A stretch of DNA of 64,000 nt from Erysipelotrichaceae bacterium (GCA_017432885.1 JAFRIE010000033.1:1-64000), one strand, 5' to 3'; shown: positions 1 to 7,975, numbered from the stretch's first letter. The notes: generated by a model from the letters alone, not told the origin. Made by a program: numbers and translations.

Positions 1-201
1 CTCTACATACTTCTTTGTTGCAAATAACAGCGATTTATTCAGCAGGTCGTATTTATCTTCGTAAATTCGGTAGAAAGTTGCTTTGGAAACATCGGCATCA
101 ATCAGAAGTTTCTTGACCGAAATACTTTCAAAGTCCTCTTTCTTCAAAAGAGCGATAAATGCCTCAAAAATCCTTTCTTCTGCTTTGACATTGCCGTTCA
201 T
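1..201 (-). CDS. TetR-family transcriptional regulator (N-terminal part, cut by window edge)
   Basis: The visible 67 residues start at the ATG whose complement lies at 199-201 and run off the left edge. They form a TetR-type N-terminal helix-turn-helix: an initial helix (AEERIFEAFIALLKKEDF), then SVKKLLIDADVSKATFYRIYEDKYDLL, which matches the recognition helix plus the conserved FYRxxxDKxxL stretch of the family. The start ATG overlaps the stop of the upstream hydrolase as ATGA, so translation is probably coupled. As the last gene of an operon with a transporter, an esterase and a hydrolase, it probably represses that operon. The palindromes near 3520 and 3578 are candidate operators. The ligand is unknown because the C-terminal domain is outside the window. 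Confidence 0.85.
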   Translation of the reverse strand, partial: MNGNVKAEERIFEAFIALLKKEDFESISVKKLLIDADVSKATFYRIYEDKYDLLNKSLLFATKKYVE

Positions 202-1031
202 ATTCTTTTATAGATCAAACTTATTTTACCATCCGATACATAAAGTCCGTCACAGGTCCCAGTATCTTTATTGGTGCCTTCGATCTTTTTGTTTATTATC
301 TGATCGCATAAAACGATATACGCATCGATCATATCAGCCGTCAGCGGAAAATCATGATGACATGGATATATCTTGCAAATCTCACGGTCTTTACAAAAGG
401 ATGCCATTTTGATAAGTGTATCTCTGAATTCTTTCACCCCTGTTGATTCTTCAAAGCCCAGAAGGACTCCTTTACTGCACAGCGTATCAGCAGAAAACAA
501 GACATTCGTCTTTTCGTCATACAGACAGATGCTACCTTGCGTATGTCCCGGTGTTTCGAAGAAAGAAACGATGCGTTCGCCCAGATCAAAATATCCTGTT
601 TCAGGAAGATCAAGACAATTCAGATCCTGCCCTTTTTCATTCTCCACAAGCTCTCTGACATACTTTTCGTCTTTCAGCAGTCCTTTTAAAGCCGGGCGGA
701 TAGAGAATATATGTTCATTCTTTTCTTTCAGAAATGTGCTCTCGGAATGTCTCTTTGCCGTTTCCAGATCATTTGCGGAAAGATAAGTTTCAGCGAAATA
801 ACGGTTGCCGCCAATGTGGTCCATGTGACCATGTGTGTTGACAACGATCAAAGGAAGATCCGTAACCTGATCAACATACTGTTTCACTCTCGTTGAAGCA
901 TATCCTGTATCGATCAGCAGAGCTTTTTCTTTCCCGATGACCAGGTACATGTAGACATCGGCCGCTCCTAAAAAATAGTATCGGATCTGATAGACACCGT
1001 CCGCTATTTCGTATATGCCGTTTTTATTCAT
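198..1031 (-). CDS. Metallo-beta-lactamase-fold hydrolase
   Basis: This 277-aa protein carries the metal-binding signature THGHMDHIGG (HxHxDH) about 66 residues from the start. Later motifs include ETPGHTQGSICLYD, with the second metal His, and SADTLCS, with the bridging Asp. It is therefore a soluble zinc hydrolase of the glyoxalase II/metallo-beta-lactamase superfamily. The substrate cannot be told from sequence. It overlaps the esterase gene upstream by 8 nt and the TetR gene downstream by 4 nt, so it is part of one operon. The pairing with an esterase and a sugar-type transporter suggests catabolism or detoxification of an imported ester, which is inference. Confidence 0.85.
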   Translation of the reverse strand: MNKNGIYEIADGVYQIRYYFLGAADVYMYLVIGKEKALLIDTGYASTRVKQYVDQVTDLPLIVVNTHGHMDHIGGNRYFAETYLSANDLETAKRHSESTFLKEKNEHIFSIRPALKGLLKDEKYVRELVENEKGQDLNCLDLPETGYFDLGERIVSFFETPGHTQGSICLYDEKTNVLFSADTLCSKGVLLGFEESTGVKEFRDTLIKMASFCKDREICKIYPCHHDFPLTADMIDAYIVLCDQIINKKIEGTNKDTGTCDGLYVSDGKISLIYKRI

Positions 1032-2130
1032 GATACTGTTCTCTTAAAATCAGAAAGTCTACGATCATTTCCCGCCAGACGTTCCATTCGTGTTCGCCAT
1101 GATATATCTTTCGGACATGATCGATTTCTTTTAGTAAGAAATCTTCTTTTTCAAAAATCGGCAGGAATCTGTCTGTATCGCCGATCCCGCGCATCAGGAA
1201 CTTATTCTGAGAAAGCGTTGTGATCTTTTCGGGAAGCAGATGTTCTTTATACCCGGAGATAAGATCGGACAGAAACCCGCTGAAAAGACCGACACCCTTG
1301 AAAAGATCAGGAAACTCGATCGCCGTGATCGATGCCTGCATGGACCCCATGGACAAACCGGCGATATATAGATCTTTATATGAATACGTCTTTTCCACAA
1401 ATGGAAGAAGATCCTCTTTCAGATGATCTTTGAACCGGAAGTTCAGCATTTTGATCCTGCCCTCTTCCTTCCTGTACAGCATTCCATTACTCATAACAAT
1501 GATCAATGGTTCGATCTTTCTTTCGGCAACCAGATTGTCACAGATAAAGTCAATCCTTCCTTCCGAAAGCCAGGATGTCTCATTTTCCCCGAACCCGTGC
1601 TGAAGAAACAGAACATCATATTTCTTTGAAGGATCGTATTCCGCAGGAAGATATACAAAGACACGCTCATTTCTTTGTGTCACGCTATTGTATAAATAAT
1701 GAGATTCTACGTGTCCATGAGGAACGTCTTTCTCCGCCCAGCCGGAATCCTTGCCGATCAGATCGATGAAATTGAACGGCTGGTTGTGACCGAATCCGAT
1801 CGGCAGAAACGGATCGAGAACCATATTTCCATCTGCGATCACCGTGACCGGATAGATCCCATCGACAAGGTCTGTATCAAGAAGGAAATAATCTCCTTCT
1901 TTTCGCATCTCGACAGGCTTTCTTTGAAGCATGAGTACAAGTGATCCTGCCTTTGGATAATACAGTTTTACAGTGACTTTCCCCTCTGCATTTCTGAAGT
2001 AAGGAAAATCAACCATATCTTCTGTTTTGAACTCTGTATAGTTATTCTGCTTCTGCTTCTCTATTCTCGGAACGAAATCGATCGGCCGGACCGATAAAAA
2101 ACTTTTATAGTCGTCGCGGTTAATCATCAT
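1024..2130 (-). CDS. Enterochelin-esterase-like alpha/beta hydrolase (esterase D/feruloyl-esterase type)
   Basis: A 368-aa protein. The first roughly 130 residues look like an immunoglobulin-like early-set domain (VTVKLYYPKAGSLVLML...DGIYPVTVIADGN). The remainder is an alpha/beta hydrolase. LFLQHGFGENETSW marks the oxyanion region, GLSMGSMQA is the GxSxG nucleophile elbow, and a late His (YHGEHEW) fits the catalytic triad. The order E-set then esterase matches the Fes/IroE and carbohydrate-esterase families. No signal peptide is visible, so it is probably cytoplasmic. It overlaps the transporter gene by 11 nt and the MBL-fold gene by 8 nt. It may hydrolyse an acylated sugar or siderophore-like ester brought in by the transporter; the exact substrate is unknown. 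Confidence 0.82.
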   Translation of the reverse strand: MMINRDDYKSFLSVRPIDFVPRIEKQKQNNYTEFKTEDMVDFPYFRNAEGKVTVKLYYPKAGSLVLMLQRKPVEMRKEGDYFLLDTDLVDGIYPVTVIADGNMVLDPFLPIGFGHNQPFNFIDLIGKDSGWAEKDVPHGHVESHYLYNSVTQRNERVFVYLPAEYDPSKKYDVLFLQHGFGENETSWLSEGRIDFICDNLVAERKIEPLIIVMSNGMLYRKEEGRIKMLNFRFKDHLKEDLLPFVEKTYSYKDLYIAGLSMGSMQASITAIEFPDLFKGVGLFSGFLSDLISGYKEHLLPEKITTLSQNKFLMRGIGDTDRFLPIFEKEDFLLKEIDHVRKIYHGEHEWNVWREMIVDFLILREQYHE

Positions 2131-3505
2131 CCGCTTCTTTCATTGCTTCTTCGATTCTGGCATTGGCCTTTTCTGAAGCGGCTTCAGTTTTCCTGATTCT
2201 TGAGACCAGAACGAAACCGATGATGTAAAGAATGATACACAGGACGTGGACCGTTGAATAAGAACCGATCGAACCGATCAGAAGTCCGAAGACTGTCGGC
2301 AGAACGATTGCCGCAACCGTTTTGGAAGTATTGTATAAACCGACACTTGAACCGAAGTGGCTTTCACCGCCAACGCTCAGCAGGATCGGAAGGACATTGA
2401 TGTTGACAAACACAAAGAAGCCGTCCCAAATGAACATCGTCAGCATCAGAAGCATCTCGTTGCCCATTGCAAACTTCGGAAGCATGAACATCACGATGTG
2501 GGCAAGAATGCAGACGATCAAGCCTAACGTGACGGCAAATTTACGGCCTTTCTTTCTTCCCAGGATACCTGCAGGTACAGCAAACAGCACAGCTCCGAAT
2601 GTCGCAATGGCGTTGATCGAACTGGCTCTGGATGCAGAGATCCCGAGTTCCTTTGTCGCAAACAGTGAGTAATAAGTTCCATAGGCATCACTTGCCCCGG
2701 CTACGCAGAACAGAAGAAGGATGACAAACAGCAGATCCTTTCTGGTTTCTTCATCATCCGTGATCTCATCCAAATTGAATAACTTCTGCTTTTCGCCCTT
2801 TACGATACCTGTGTCGTTAACCTTATCCGCTCTGTTATCAGGCCACCGGATCATAAACCGCATTACCAGCACCAAAATAAGTGCGATGATCGAACCGTAT
2901 ACAAAGATCGAAGTATAATCACCGCTGTTGATCGCATCACCAAACCCCATTTTTCCGAGAAGCCCGGCTCCAAGCAGAGCCAGGATGGCTGCAACAGCAC
3001 CGGCAATATTGAAAACCGCATTGCCGTCAGACTGATACTCTTCCGGAACGATATCGGCCATGATCGCATGGCAAGGTGTTCTCCACACGAAATAGAATAT
3101 GTTGAACAGCACAATTGCCAGAGACATGATGACAATTCCCGGAATGCCCGGAACTTTTACCATCAGCGGAATCAGAACAAACAGAACGCAGCAGACAGGG
3201 ATACCGACCAGTAGATAAATAAATCTTTTGCCATATCTTGAATAAGTGTGGTCCGATCTCTGTCCAATGATCGGCGCCATAAACAAAGCCAGGATATTGT
3301 CGATCGACATGATCAGACCGGTCAGGCCAGACACGATCGTCCCGGGAAGGACAACACTTTCCAGGTTTGACAGCTTCGCATCCAGAATCAGCGGAGCAAA
3401 CTGCTGATAAATGAAATTAAAGATCTGTGCAGCACCATAGCCAAAACTGGCTATGATCAGACTCGAAGTCTTATAGCCCTTGTCTTTCTTTTGTTTTTTT
3501 GCCAT
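2120..3505 (-). CDS. GPH/MFS-family transporter
   Basis: A 461-aa polytopic membrane protein with about 12 hydrophobic segments. It has the glycoside-pentoside-hexuronide layout: SIDNILALFMAPIIGQRSDHTYSRYGKRFIYLLVG resembles the MelB loop 2-3 (D...GRRRP-type) signature, and the C-terminal tail is charged (AASEKANARIEEAMKEADDD). It is the first gene of the operon. The ATG at 3505 is preceded by a good Shine-Dalgarno sequence (AAAGGGGAA). The family imports sugars or glycosides with Na+ or H+. The neighbouring esterase suggests the substrate may be esterified. The 225 bases upstream contain two related AGACA-N-AAATG palindromes. Confidence 0.87.
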   Translation of the reverse strand: MAKKQKKDKGYKTSSLIIASFGYGAAQIFNFIYQQFAPLILDAKLSNLESVVLPGTIVSGLTGLIMSIDNILALFMAPIIGQRSDHTYSRYGKRFIYLLVGIPVCCVLFVLIPLMVKVPGIPGIVIMSLAIVLFNIFYFVWRTPCHAIMADIVPEEYQSDGNAVFNIAGAVAAILALLGAGLLGKMGFGDAINSGDYTSIFVYGSIIALILVLVMRFMIRWPDNRADKVNDTGIVKGEKQKLFNLDEITDDEETRKDLLFVILLLFCVAGASDAYGTYYSLFATKELGISASRASSINAIATFGAVLFAVPAGILGRKKGRKFAVTLGLIVCILAHIVMFMLPKFAMGNEMLLMLTMFIWDGFFVFVNINVLPILLSVGGESHFGSSVGLYNTSKTVAAIVLPTVFGLLIGSIGSYSTVHVLCIILYIIGFVLVSRIRKTEAASEKANARIEEAMKEADDD

Positions 3506-3519
3506 TATTGTTCCCCTTT

Positions 3520-3533
3520 AGACATAAATGTCT
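3520..3533. promoter_or_regulatory. Palindromic operator candidate (AGACAT-AA-ATGTCT)
   Basis: This is a perfect 14-base inverted repeat just upstream of the transporter's Shine-Dalgarno sequence. A second, 12/14-matching copy lies at 3578-3591 (AGACAGAAATGCCT). Two copies in the leader of an operon that ends with a TetR-family gene suggest autoregulation. Binding is inferred. Confidence 0.5.
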
Positions 3534-3604
3534 CATCTTTAATTTCATTTTAAAATCCCGATCAAAGGAAATATAAGAGACAGAAATGCCTTTTGGTCTC
3601 ATAC

Positions 3605-3637
3605 ACTATAAAACGCTGTCTATTTCTGAACAGCGTT
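3605..3637 (-). terminator. Hairpin after the XRE-AbrB gene
   Basis: AACGCTG at 3612-3618 pairs with CAGCGTT at 3631-3637 across a 12-nt loop. Read on the minus strand it is followed by TTTTATAG, so it may end the acyltransferase/XRE-AbrB transcript. The T-run is short. Confidence 0.45.
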
Positions 3638-3731
3638 CGTAATGGTAGACTTTATCGGCCAAAATAAGGTAAACAGATTTTGCCAAAGAAAATAATCTCA
3701 TCAGATACAGAATAAATTTATCAGGATTGAT

Positions 3732-4166
3732 TCATTCATTCTCCTTCCCTGTACAGTTTCTAATGGCATCGGCCATCTGCAGAAATCCTTCCGACTTCAT
3801 GATGGCCATGCCTTGGCTTTCATCTCCCAGCACGATGAGCTGATCTCCTGGTCTGATATCAAAGATCTTCCTGGCTTTTGCCGGAATCACGATCTGTCCC
3901 TTGTCGCCTACCGTGACCAGCCCGAACAGATACTTCCCTTTCGGCGGAACACCGAGGCCCATGTCATCGTTATGTTCATGATTCGCCAGATCATCAAGAG
4001 ATACGCCGAATAGTTCAGCAAGGATCCTGCACTTTTCCAGGTCAGGAATTGTTTCGCCGGACTCCCATTTGGCGATGGCTTGTCTGGATACCCCGACCTG
4101 ATCGGCTAGGTCTTCCTGTGTCATTGATCTCAGTTTTCGAAGCTGAACCAGATTGTCTTTGAACAT
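3732..4166 (-). CDS. XRE helix-turn-helix regulator fused to an AbrB/SpoVT domain
   Basis: The start is taken at the ATG at 4166 (MFKDNLVQLRKLRSMTQEDL), preceded by AAAGGATG; a longer frame to 4205 would overlap the previous gene by more than 30 nt. The protein has 144 aa. Residues 1-60 form an XRE HTH (LADQVGVSRQAIAKWESGETIPDLEKCRILAELFGVSLDDL). Residues 80-125 form an AbrB-type swapped-hairpin domain (VTVGDKGQIVIPAKARKIFDIRPGDQLIVLGD). Fusion of the two DNA-binding modules is known in Firmicutes. The gene starts 5 nt after the acyltransferase stop, so the two are co-transcribed, suggesting it regulates that gene or a surface-modification regulon. Confidence 0.88.
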   Translation of the reverse strand: MFKDNLVQLRKLRSMTQEDLADQVGVSRQAIAKWESGETIPDLEKCRILAELFGVSLDDLANHEHNDDMGLGVPPKGKYLFGLVTVGDKGQIVIPAKARKIFDIRPGDQLIVLGDESQGMAIMKSEGFLQMADAIRNCTGKENE

Positions 4167-4171
4167 AAAAA

Positions 4172-5245
4172 TCATCCTTTCTTTTTCAAGCCGAGTACCG
4201 CCCATCTGAGGAACGGTATCCTTGAAATTACGTATTCCAGACCATATCCCGATGCAAATCCTACAGCAAGACTAAGCAGATATATTAACAACGGGGACAG
4301 CAATCCCGGTTTGGCAATATATAACGCAACAGCCGATATGCCCAGATAATGAAACACATACAGTCCGAAGCTGTGTCTGTTCATCCATCTTGTCAGATCG
4401 TTTTCATAATCGAAGTATCTTGCGTAGCCTCCCAGTATTGTCAGACAGCTGAACCAGCTGTAGGTCGTAAAGAGAACGGAACGGTTGACCGGTGCGTCGG
4501 CGATGTTTGTTCCAAAATATTTCATGCAGAAAGTCAAGCACAGAAGCAAAGCAACAGATATGGTCAGAGGGAAATATTTCTTAAGTATCTCTATGACCTC
4601 ATCATGAGAGAAGACGAAATACCCCAGGAAGAACATGCAGCTGTAAAATCCAAACCGGTACACGACGATGACCGGTGCATTCCCGGATTGAGCCGACAGC
4701 CATACAGGTACAGTCAGCAGGAACAGAGTTGTAATGTTTGCCTTGTTTCCCAGCTTCCAGCCTCTGTCTTTTTCGATCTTTCTGATACCGATCAGCATCA
4801 CACAAAAGATCCACAGGATTTGTATATACCAAAGGACTCCGGTTCCGCTTAAGACCATGATAAGAAATACGACAAAACCGGGAACGGCATCGAACGAAAC
4901 AAATGCATCACTCAGAGACATGCTGATGTATCCCTGAATGAACTGAAAGACGAACAGCCCGATTGTGGATGGGACCAGCAGTTTCAAAGTTCTGCTTTTC
5001 AGAAATTCCTTATCCGTGTGTTTCTCCAGATAAAGTCTGGAGCTGATTCCTGAAATGATGAACAGGACAGGCATCATCCAGGGATGGACGACGTACATGA
5101 ACAAATCGTAATACTGCATATCAAGCGAAGTGATCTTCCCAAGACCTCCGGCAATCCCCTGAGCATTGTACATATAGAACACATGGTATAATACGACGAT
5201 GATTACTGTCGTCCAGCGGATATTGTCCAAATAATGTTTTCTCAT
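4172..5245 (-). CDS. Membrane acyltransferase, family 3 (OafA/YrhL-like)
   Basis: A 357-aa protein with about ten membrane segments. The N-terminus RKHYLDNIRWTTVIIVVLYHVFYMYN contains the conserved family histidine (LYHV), and the LFIISGISSRLYL segment matches the FxxSG block of acyltransferase_3 proteins. Such enzymes move acetyl or other acyl groups across the membrane onto cell-envelope polysaccharides or peptidoglycan. The target here is unknown. A Shine-Dalgarno sequence (AAAGGTGGG) precedes the ATG. It is followed immediately by the XRE-AbrB regulator. Confidence 0.85.
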   Translation of the reverse strand: MRKHYLDNIRWTTVIIVVLYHVFYMYNAQGIAGGLGKITSLDMQYYDLFMYVVHPWMMPVLFIISGISSRLYLEKHTDKEFLKSRTLKLLVPSTIGLFVFQFIQGYISMSLSDAFVSFDAVPGFVVFLIMVLSGTGVLWYIQILWIFCVMLIGIRKIEKDRGWKLGNKANITTLFLLTVPVWLSAQSGNAPVIVVYRFGFYSCMFFLGYFVFSHDEVIEILKKYFPLTISVALLLCLTFCMKYFGTNIADAPVNRSVLFTTYSWFSCLTILGGYARYFDYENDLTRWMNRHSFGLYVFHYLGISAVALYIAKPGLLSPLLIYLLSLAVGFASGYGLEYVISRIPFLRWAVLGLKKKG

Positions 5246-5387
5246 ATATTTCCCACCTTTGCAACTATCAATAACATCATTGTAGATTCGTATGCTTATT
5301 CAATCCACCAAGCAAACATGACATTTTCTATCGTTTTATGTTAAGAATCGTTGCAAGCAGAAAATCCGGACAAGTCTTATAGATAAA

Positions 5388-5413
5388 AAGACGCCATTCT
5401 TTTGAATGGTGTC
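5388..5413 (-). terminator. Terminator of the 5.5-kb membrane-protein gene
   Basis: A 10-bp stem (5390-5399 with 5404-5413, TTTT/AAAA loop, one mismatch when read as minus-strand RNA) is followed on the minus strand by TTTTTATC. It lies 55 bases past the stop codon of the minus-strand gene ending at 5469. Confidence 0.6.
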
Positions 5414-5468
5414 TGTAATTATGTACTTTTGTAAACTATCATTGCATACGTTTCTCAAAACGGAACCA

Positions 5469-5912
5469 TCAAATGAACTGATGTATGATGAAGGCGATGA
5501 TAATTCCCACAAGAGCGCCGATCAGCAGAAAGATCGCTTTCTGATAGTCTCTCTTGCCCTCTTCTCTTGCCTTTTCAATGCTGTCGAGTTTCTCGCCGTT
5601 ATAGAATGCGACAATCTCTTTATAGGTATAAACGTCATTGTCTTTCTTCGCCTTTTCGACTTTCAGTGCATAGAACAGCGTTCCGCTTACGATGATCCCC
5701 CAGATCAGCGTGCCGATTGCTCCCAGATACTTCGTCAGGGGCACAGCAGACAGGATGCACAACAAGACAAGTACGGCAAAGATCCAGTTATCCTTTTTGA
5801 ATCCGTCAACAACGCTCTTATCAACTTTTTCTTTTTTTTTTATTCTATCAAAGGTTTTATTTGTTTGGAAAAAAGCAGATCTCAACTGTACCTGCTTTCC
5901 AATGATTATCAT
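5469..5912 (-). CDS. Small three-helix membrane protein, start uncertain, possibly truncated by the island
   Basis: No family is recognised. The C-terminal 120 residues are convincing as a protein. A pair of hydrophobic helices (WIFAVLVLLCILSAVPLTKYLGAIGTLIWGIIVSGTLFYAL) is followed by a charged stretch with KAREEGKRDYQKA and a last helix (AIFLLIGALVGIIIAFII). The N-terminal 30-40 residues are odd. The frame passes through a poly-A/T tract near 5830-5840, no Shine-Dalgarno sequence precedes the ATG at 5912, and an alternative TTG start lies at 5945. The upstream side is the presumed boundary of the mobile island, so the original 5' end may have been lost. Treat the start as undetermined. Confidence 0.55.
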   Translation of the reverse strand: MIIIGKQVQLRSAFFQTNKTFDRIKKKEKVDKSVVDGFKKDNWIFAVLVLLCILSAVPLTKYLGAIGTLIWGIIVSGTLFYALKVEKAKKDNDVYTYKEIVAFYNGEKLDSIEKAREEGKRDYQKAIFLLIGALVGIIIAFIIHQFI

Positions 5913-5961
5913 AATAAGGGTGGTTTTGTGAGGTAGTCGGGTCAAAGGAGGAATTTGCTAT

Positions 5962-6024
5962 ATGTTTTTTGAAATAGTAAAAGATGTCCTTGTTAATATA
6001 GCTGCGAGCCTCGTCTTAAGGTAA
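5962..6024 (+). CDS. Candidate 20-residue hydrophobic peptide
   Basis: A strong Shine-Dalgarno sequence (AAAGGAGG) is followed 9 nt later by an ATG and a 20-codon frame: MFFEIVKDVLVNIAASLVLR. It is amphipathic to hydrophobic, like the small membrane peptides of type I toxin-antitoxin systems and phage or ICE leader peptides. A short hairpin with a T-run (CGAT-ACTC-ATCG-TTTTT, around 6058-6075) follows. No antisense RNA promoter was identified, so the toxin idea is only a possibility. Confidence 0.35.
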   Translation: MFFEIVKDVLVNIAASLVLR

Positions 6025-6082
6025 AGCATCCGCAAACCGTGGCTGTGATTGGCCTTGACGATACTCATCGTTTTTGGTTGAG

Positions 6083-6457
6083 TCAAGATGATCTGATCCT
6101 ATATTGACAAGACCCGGGACCGCAGTCGGGTTCCGGTCCTTTTTGTTCTTTTTGTTCAATCATTCTCGCATATAGATCAACAACATACATGATCGTGTTC
6201 AATGATGCCTCGTCGAGCTGATCGCCGTTCTCGATCCTTTTGAGTTCGCTTATTATTTCATCCATTTTCCCTCTTAAGGCTTTAAACACCCTGGGATTTC
6301 CTTGTACAACAATCTGTTGATGCAGCATGTTGTTCCTGAGATAGTCCTGCTTGGTGAGACCGGAAAGCTTTACCATTTCGTTGATTTTCCTGTTGTCTTC
6401 CGGCATGACCCTGAATGCGATTGTAATGCTTCTCTTTCGTACATAGTTTTCAGTCAT
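6083..6457 (-). CDS. MobC-like / ribbon-helix-helix mobilisation protein
   Basis: A 124-aa protein. VRKRSITIAFRVMPEDNRKINEMVKLSGLTKQDYL is typical of the MobC-like relaxosome accessory proteins and RHH DNA-binding proteins of Firmicutes mobile elements. It is followed by a helical region and a Cys-containing tail (EPDCGPGSCQYR). It begins 4 nt after the integrase stop codon, so it is probably co-transcribed with the integrase. No relaxase gene is present in the window, so if it serves mobilisation, the relaxase must be supplied elsewhere or has been lost. Confidence 0.7.
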   Translation of the reverse strand: MTENYVRKRSITIAFRVMPEDNRKINEMVKLSGLTKQDYLRNNMLHQQIVVQGNPRVFKALRGKMDEIISELKRIENGDQLDEASLNTIMYVVDLYARMIEQKEQKGPEPDCGPGSCQYRIRSS

Positions 6458-6461
6458 GATT

Positions 6462-7532
6462 CTACCCTTTCAGTTCATTCAGCCTGTCAGCCATTTCCTT
6501 TCTGTCCGATGGAAACAGGTGGGCGTAGCGGTATGTGATGTCGATCGATTCGTGTCCGACCCTGTCTGCGATCGAGACAGCGCTGTATCCCTGCGAGATA
6601 AGAAGTGAAACATGACTGTGCCTCAGATCGTGTACGCGAATCTCCTTCAGCCCGGCTTTATTCAGCGCCCTCTTCAACGCTATCGTCAGTCCGCTTTTCG
6701 ATATCGGAAACAGTCTGCCGAGCTTCTCTCCGCCATACGACATGTTGATATAGTCCCTGATCTCTTCGCACAGGAATTCGGGCATCGTGATGACCCTTCT
6801 GCTCTTGATCGTTTTCGGACTCGTAATCATGTCTCTGCCTTTTATCCGTTGGAACGTTTTTGTTATGGACAGCGTCTTTTTCTCAAAATCGAAGTCGCCT
6901 GCTTCCAGAGCCAGCAGTTCGCCTTCTCTGATTCCGCACCAGTAAAGCACCTCAATCGCGTAATAGAAGACCGGCTCATCCATCAGTACATCGGCCAGCT
7001 TTCTATACTCCTCCAGAGTGAGATAGTTCATTTCTATCCCTTTGTCTGTTCCCATGTTTCCTACAGTCTGAGCTGGATTGCTGCTCAAACCATAGTACTT
7101 TACGGCATGATTCAATATGGCGCTAAGCTGGTTGTGGATTGTCTTCAGAAACGATTTTGAAAACTTCTTTCCTTTTTTGCCCGTCCTGCTCATGATGTGA
7201 TTCTGCCATTTTATGATATCTGCAGGAGTAATGTCTGAGATCCTCCTTGTTTCAAAGTAAGGAACGATATGGATGCTGATGATGTTTTCCTTGGTCGTCA
7301 TTGTGCTTTCTTTGATCCTGTTGATCCTGTCCTGCTTATATACATCCACAAACTGGGCAAACGTCATGTTCAGCGAGCCTTTCTGCCTGATCTTGTAATC
7401 AAGTTCCCACTGTACCGCCTCTCTCTTGCTGGAGAACCCTCTTTTCCAGATTGCCCTGGTCTGTCCGGTCCAGTCCTTCTGCTTGAAACGTACATACCAG
7501 GTACCTCTTTTTTCATCCTTGTATACCGGCAT
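6462..7532 (-). CDS. int: Tyrosine site-specific integrase of ICE/phage type
   Basis: A 356-aa protein in three parts. An arm-DNA-binding domain covers about residues 1-55 (YVRFKQKDWTGQTRAIWKRGFSSKREA). A SAM-like core-binding domain spans about 55-155 (FAQFVDVYKQDR...). The catalytic domain follows. Catalytic residues are visible: Arg in YWCGIREGELLAL, Lys in the beta-hairpin (SPKTIKSRRVITMP), HxxR in VHDLRHSHVSLLI, His in VGHESIDIT, and the nucleophilic Tyr in YRYAHLF. It is therefore predicted to be active. It lies downstream of xis and upstream of the MobC-like gene, the usual order at an ICE/IME end. Confidence 0.93.
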   Translation of the reverse strand: MPVYKDEKRGTWYVRFKQKDWTGQTRAIWKRGFSSKREAVQWELDYKIRQKGSLNMTFAQFVDVYKQDRINRIKESTMTTKENIISIHIVPYFETRRISDITPADIIKWQNHIMSRTGKKGKKFSKSFLKTIHNQLSAILNHAVKYYGLSSNPAQTVGNMGTDKGIEMNYLTLEEYRKLADVLMDEPVFYYAIEVLYWCGIREGELLALEAGDFDFEKKTLSITKTFQRIKGRDMITSPKTIKSRRVITMPEFLCEEIRDYINMSYGGEKLGRLFPISKSGLTIALKRALNKAGLKEIRVHDLRHSHVSLLISQGYSAVSIADRVGHESIDITYRYAHLFPSDRKEMADRLNELKG

Positions 7533-7541
7533 GCTGATCTC

Positions 7542-7721
7542 CTATTCAGACAAGCATGCTTTGCTTTCAAAGCTTGCCCCGCTGATCTTTCCGGCAACCG
7601 TGATATGGCCGGGTTTCTTCAGTTCATCATCAAGCTTCCTGATGATCTTACAAGCGGCAGGAATCGGTACATCCATGAAGGACGCAACATCTTCCGCGTT
7701 CAGAAAACACTTATCTTTCAT
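7542..7721 (-). CDS. xis: Excisionase (Xis)-like DNA-binding protein
   Basis: The start is taken at the ATG at 7721 (MKDKCFLNAEDVASFMDVPIPAACKIIRKLDDELKKPG), preceded by GGAGGCAAGAAAG, giving 59 aa. It has the short winged-helix/MerR-like excisionase layout (AEDVASFMDVP...IIRKLDDEL) and sits directly in front of the integrase. Excisionases direct the integrase toward excision. A Rho-independent attenuator lies 30 bases upstream (7750-7787), and a possible small frame ending in an ATGA overlap with this start suggests attenuation and translational coupling. Confidence 0.75.
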   Translation of the reverse strand: MKDKCFLNAEDVASFMDVPIPAACKIIRKLDDELKKPGHITVAGKISGASFESKACLSE

Positions 7722-7749
7722 CTTTCTTGCCTCCGGTTTCTTCTGAAAC

Positions 7750-7787
7750 AAAAAGCACCGTGCAGGCTTTTCGGCTTTACACAGTGC
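7750..7787 (-). terminator. Attenuator-like hairpin upstream of xis-int
   Basis: On the minus strand GCACTGTG pairs with CACGGTGC (8 bp including one G-U) and is followed by TTTTTGTTT. It lies inside the transcribed leader of xis, so it would reduce expression of xis and int unless read through. Confidence 0.65.
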
Positions 7788-7896
7788 CTCAAAATCAGAG
7801 ACCATTCGTCAGCAAGATCCATTACCTCTTGAAACCTTTCGGATAACAGGGTAATATTTGAGTGCGACGTTGTGGGTAGCTTAGGTACCTGCTTAA

Positions 7897-7924
7897 CCAT
7901 ACAGGAGTTGCAGCTTCTGTATGG
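7897..7924. promoter_or_regulatory. Perfect 8-bp hairpin in the divergent control region
   Basis: CCATACAG (7897-7904) and CTGTATGG (7917-7924) form a perfect inverted repeat between the xis-int leader and the plus-strand RHH gene. On the plus strand it is followed by CGTCGTTCTTTTTA. It could act as a terminator or as a protein-binding palindrome. Confidence 0.45.
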
Positions 7925-7957
7925 CGTCGTTCTTTTTATTTCTGTCTACAGTATATC

Positions 7958-7975
7958 ATATATGCTTGCATATAT
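7958..7975. promoter_or_regulatory. Operator-like palindrome upstream of the RHH gene
   Basis: ATATATGC-TT-GCATATAT is a perfect inverted repeat lying 20 bases upstream of the -35 box of the RHH gene. It may be that regulator's own binding site. Confidence 0.45.

Noticed and set aside
5406..5936. A 176-codon plus-strand frame opposite the small membrane protein
   Set aside because: It starts inside a terminator hairpin, has no ribosome site and mirrors the hydrophobic minus-strand protein.
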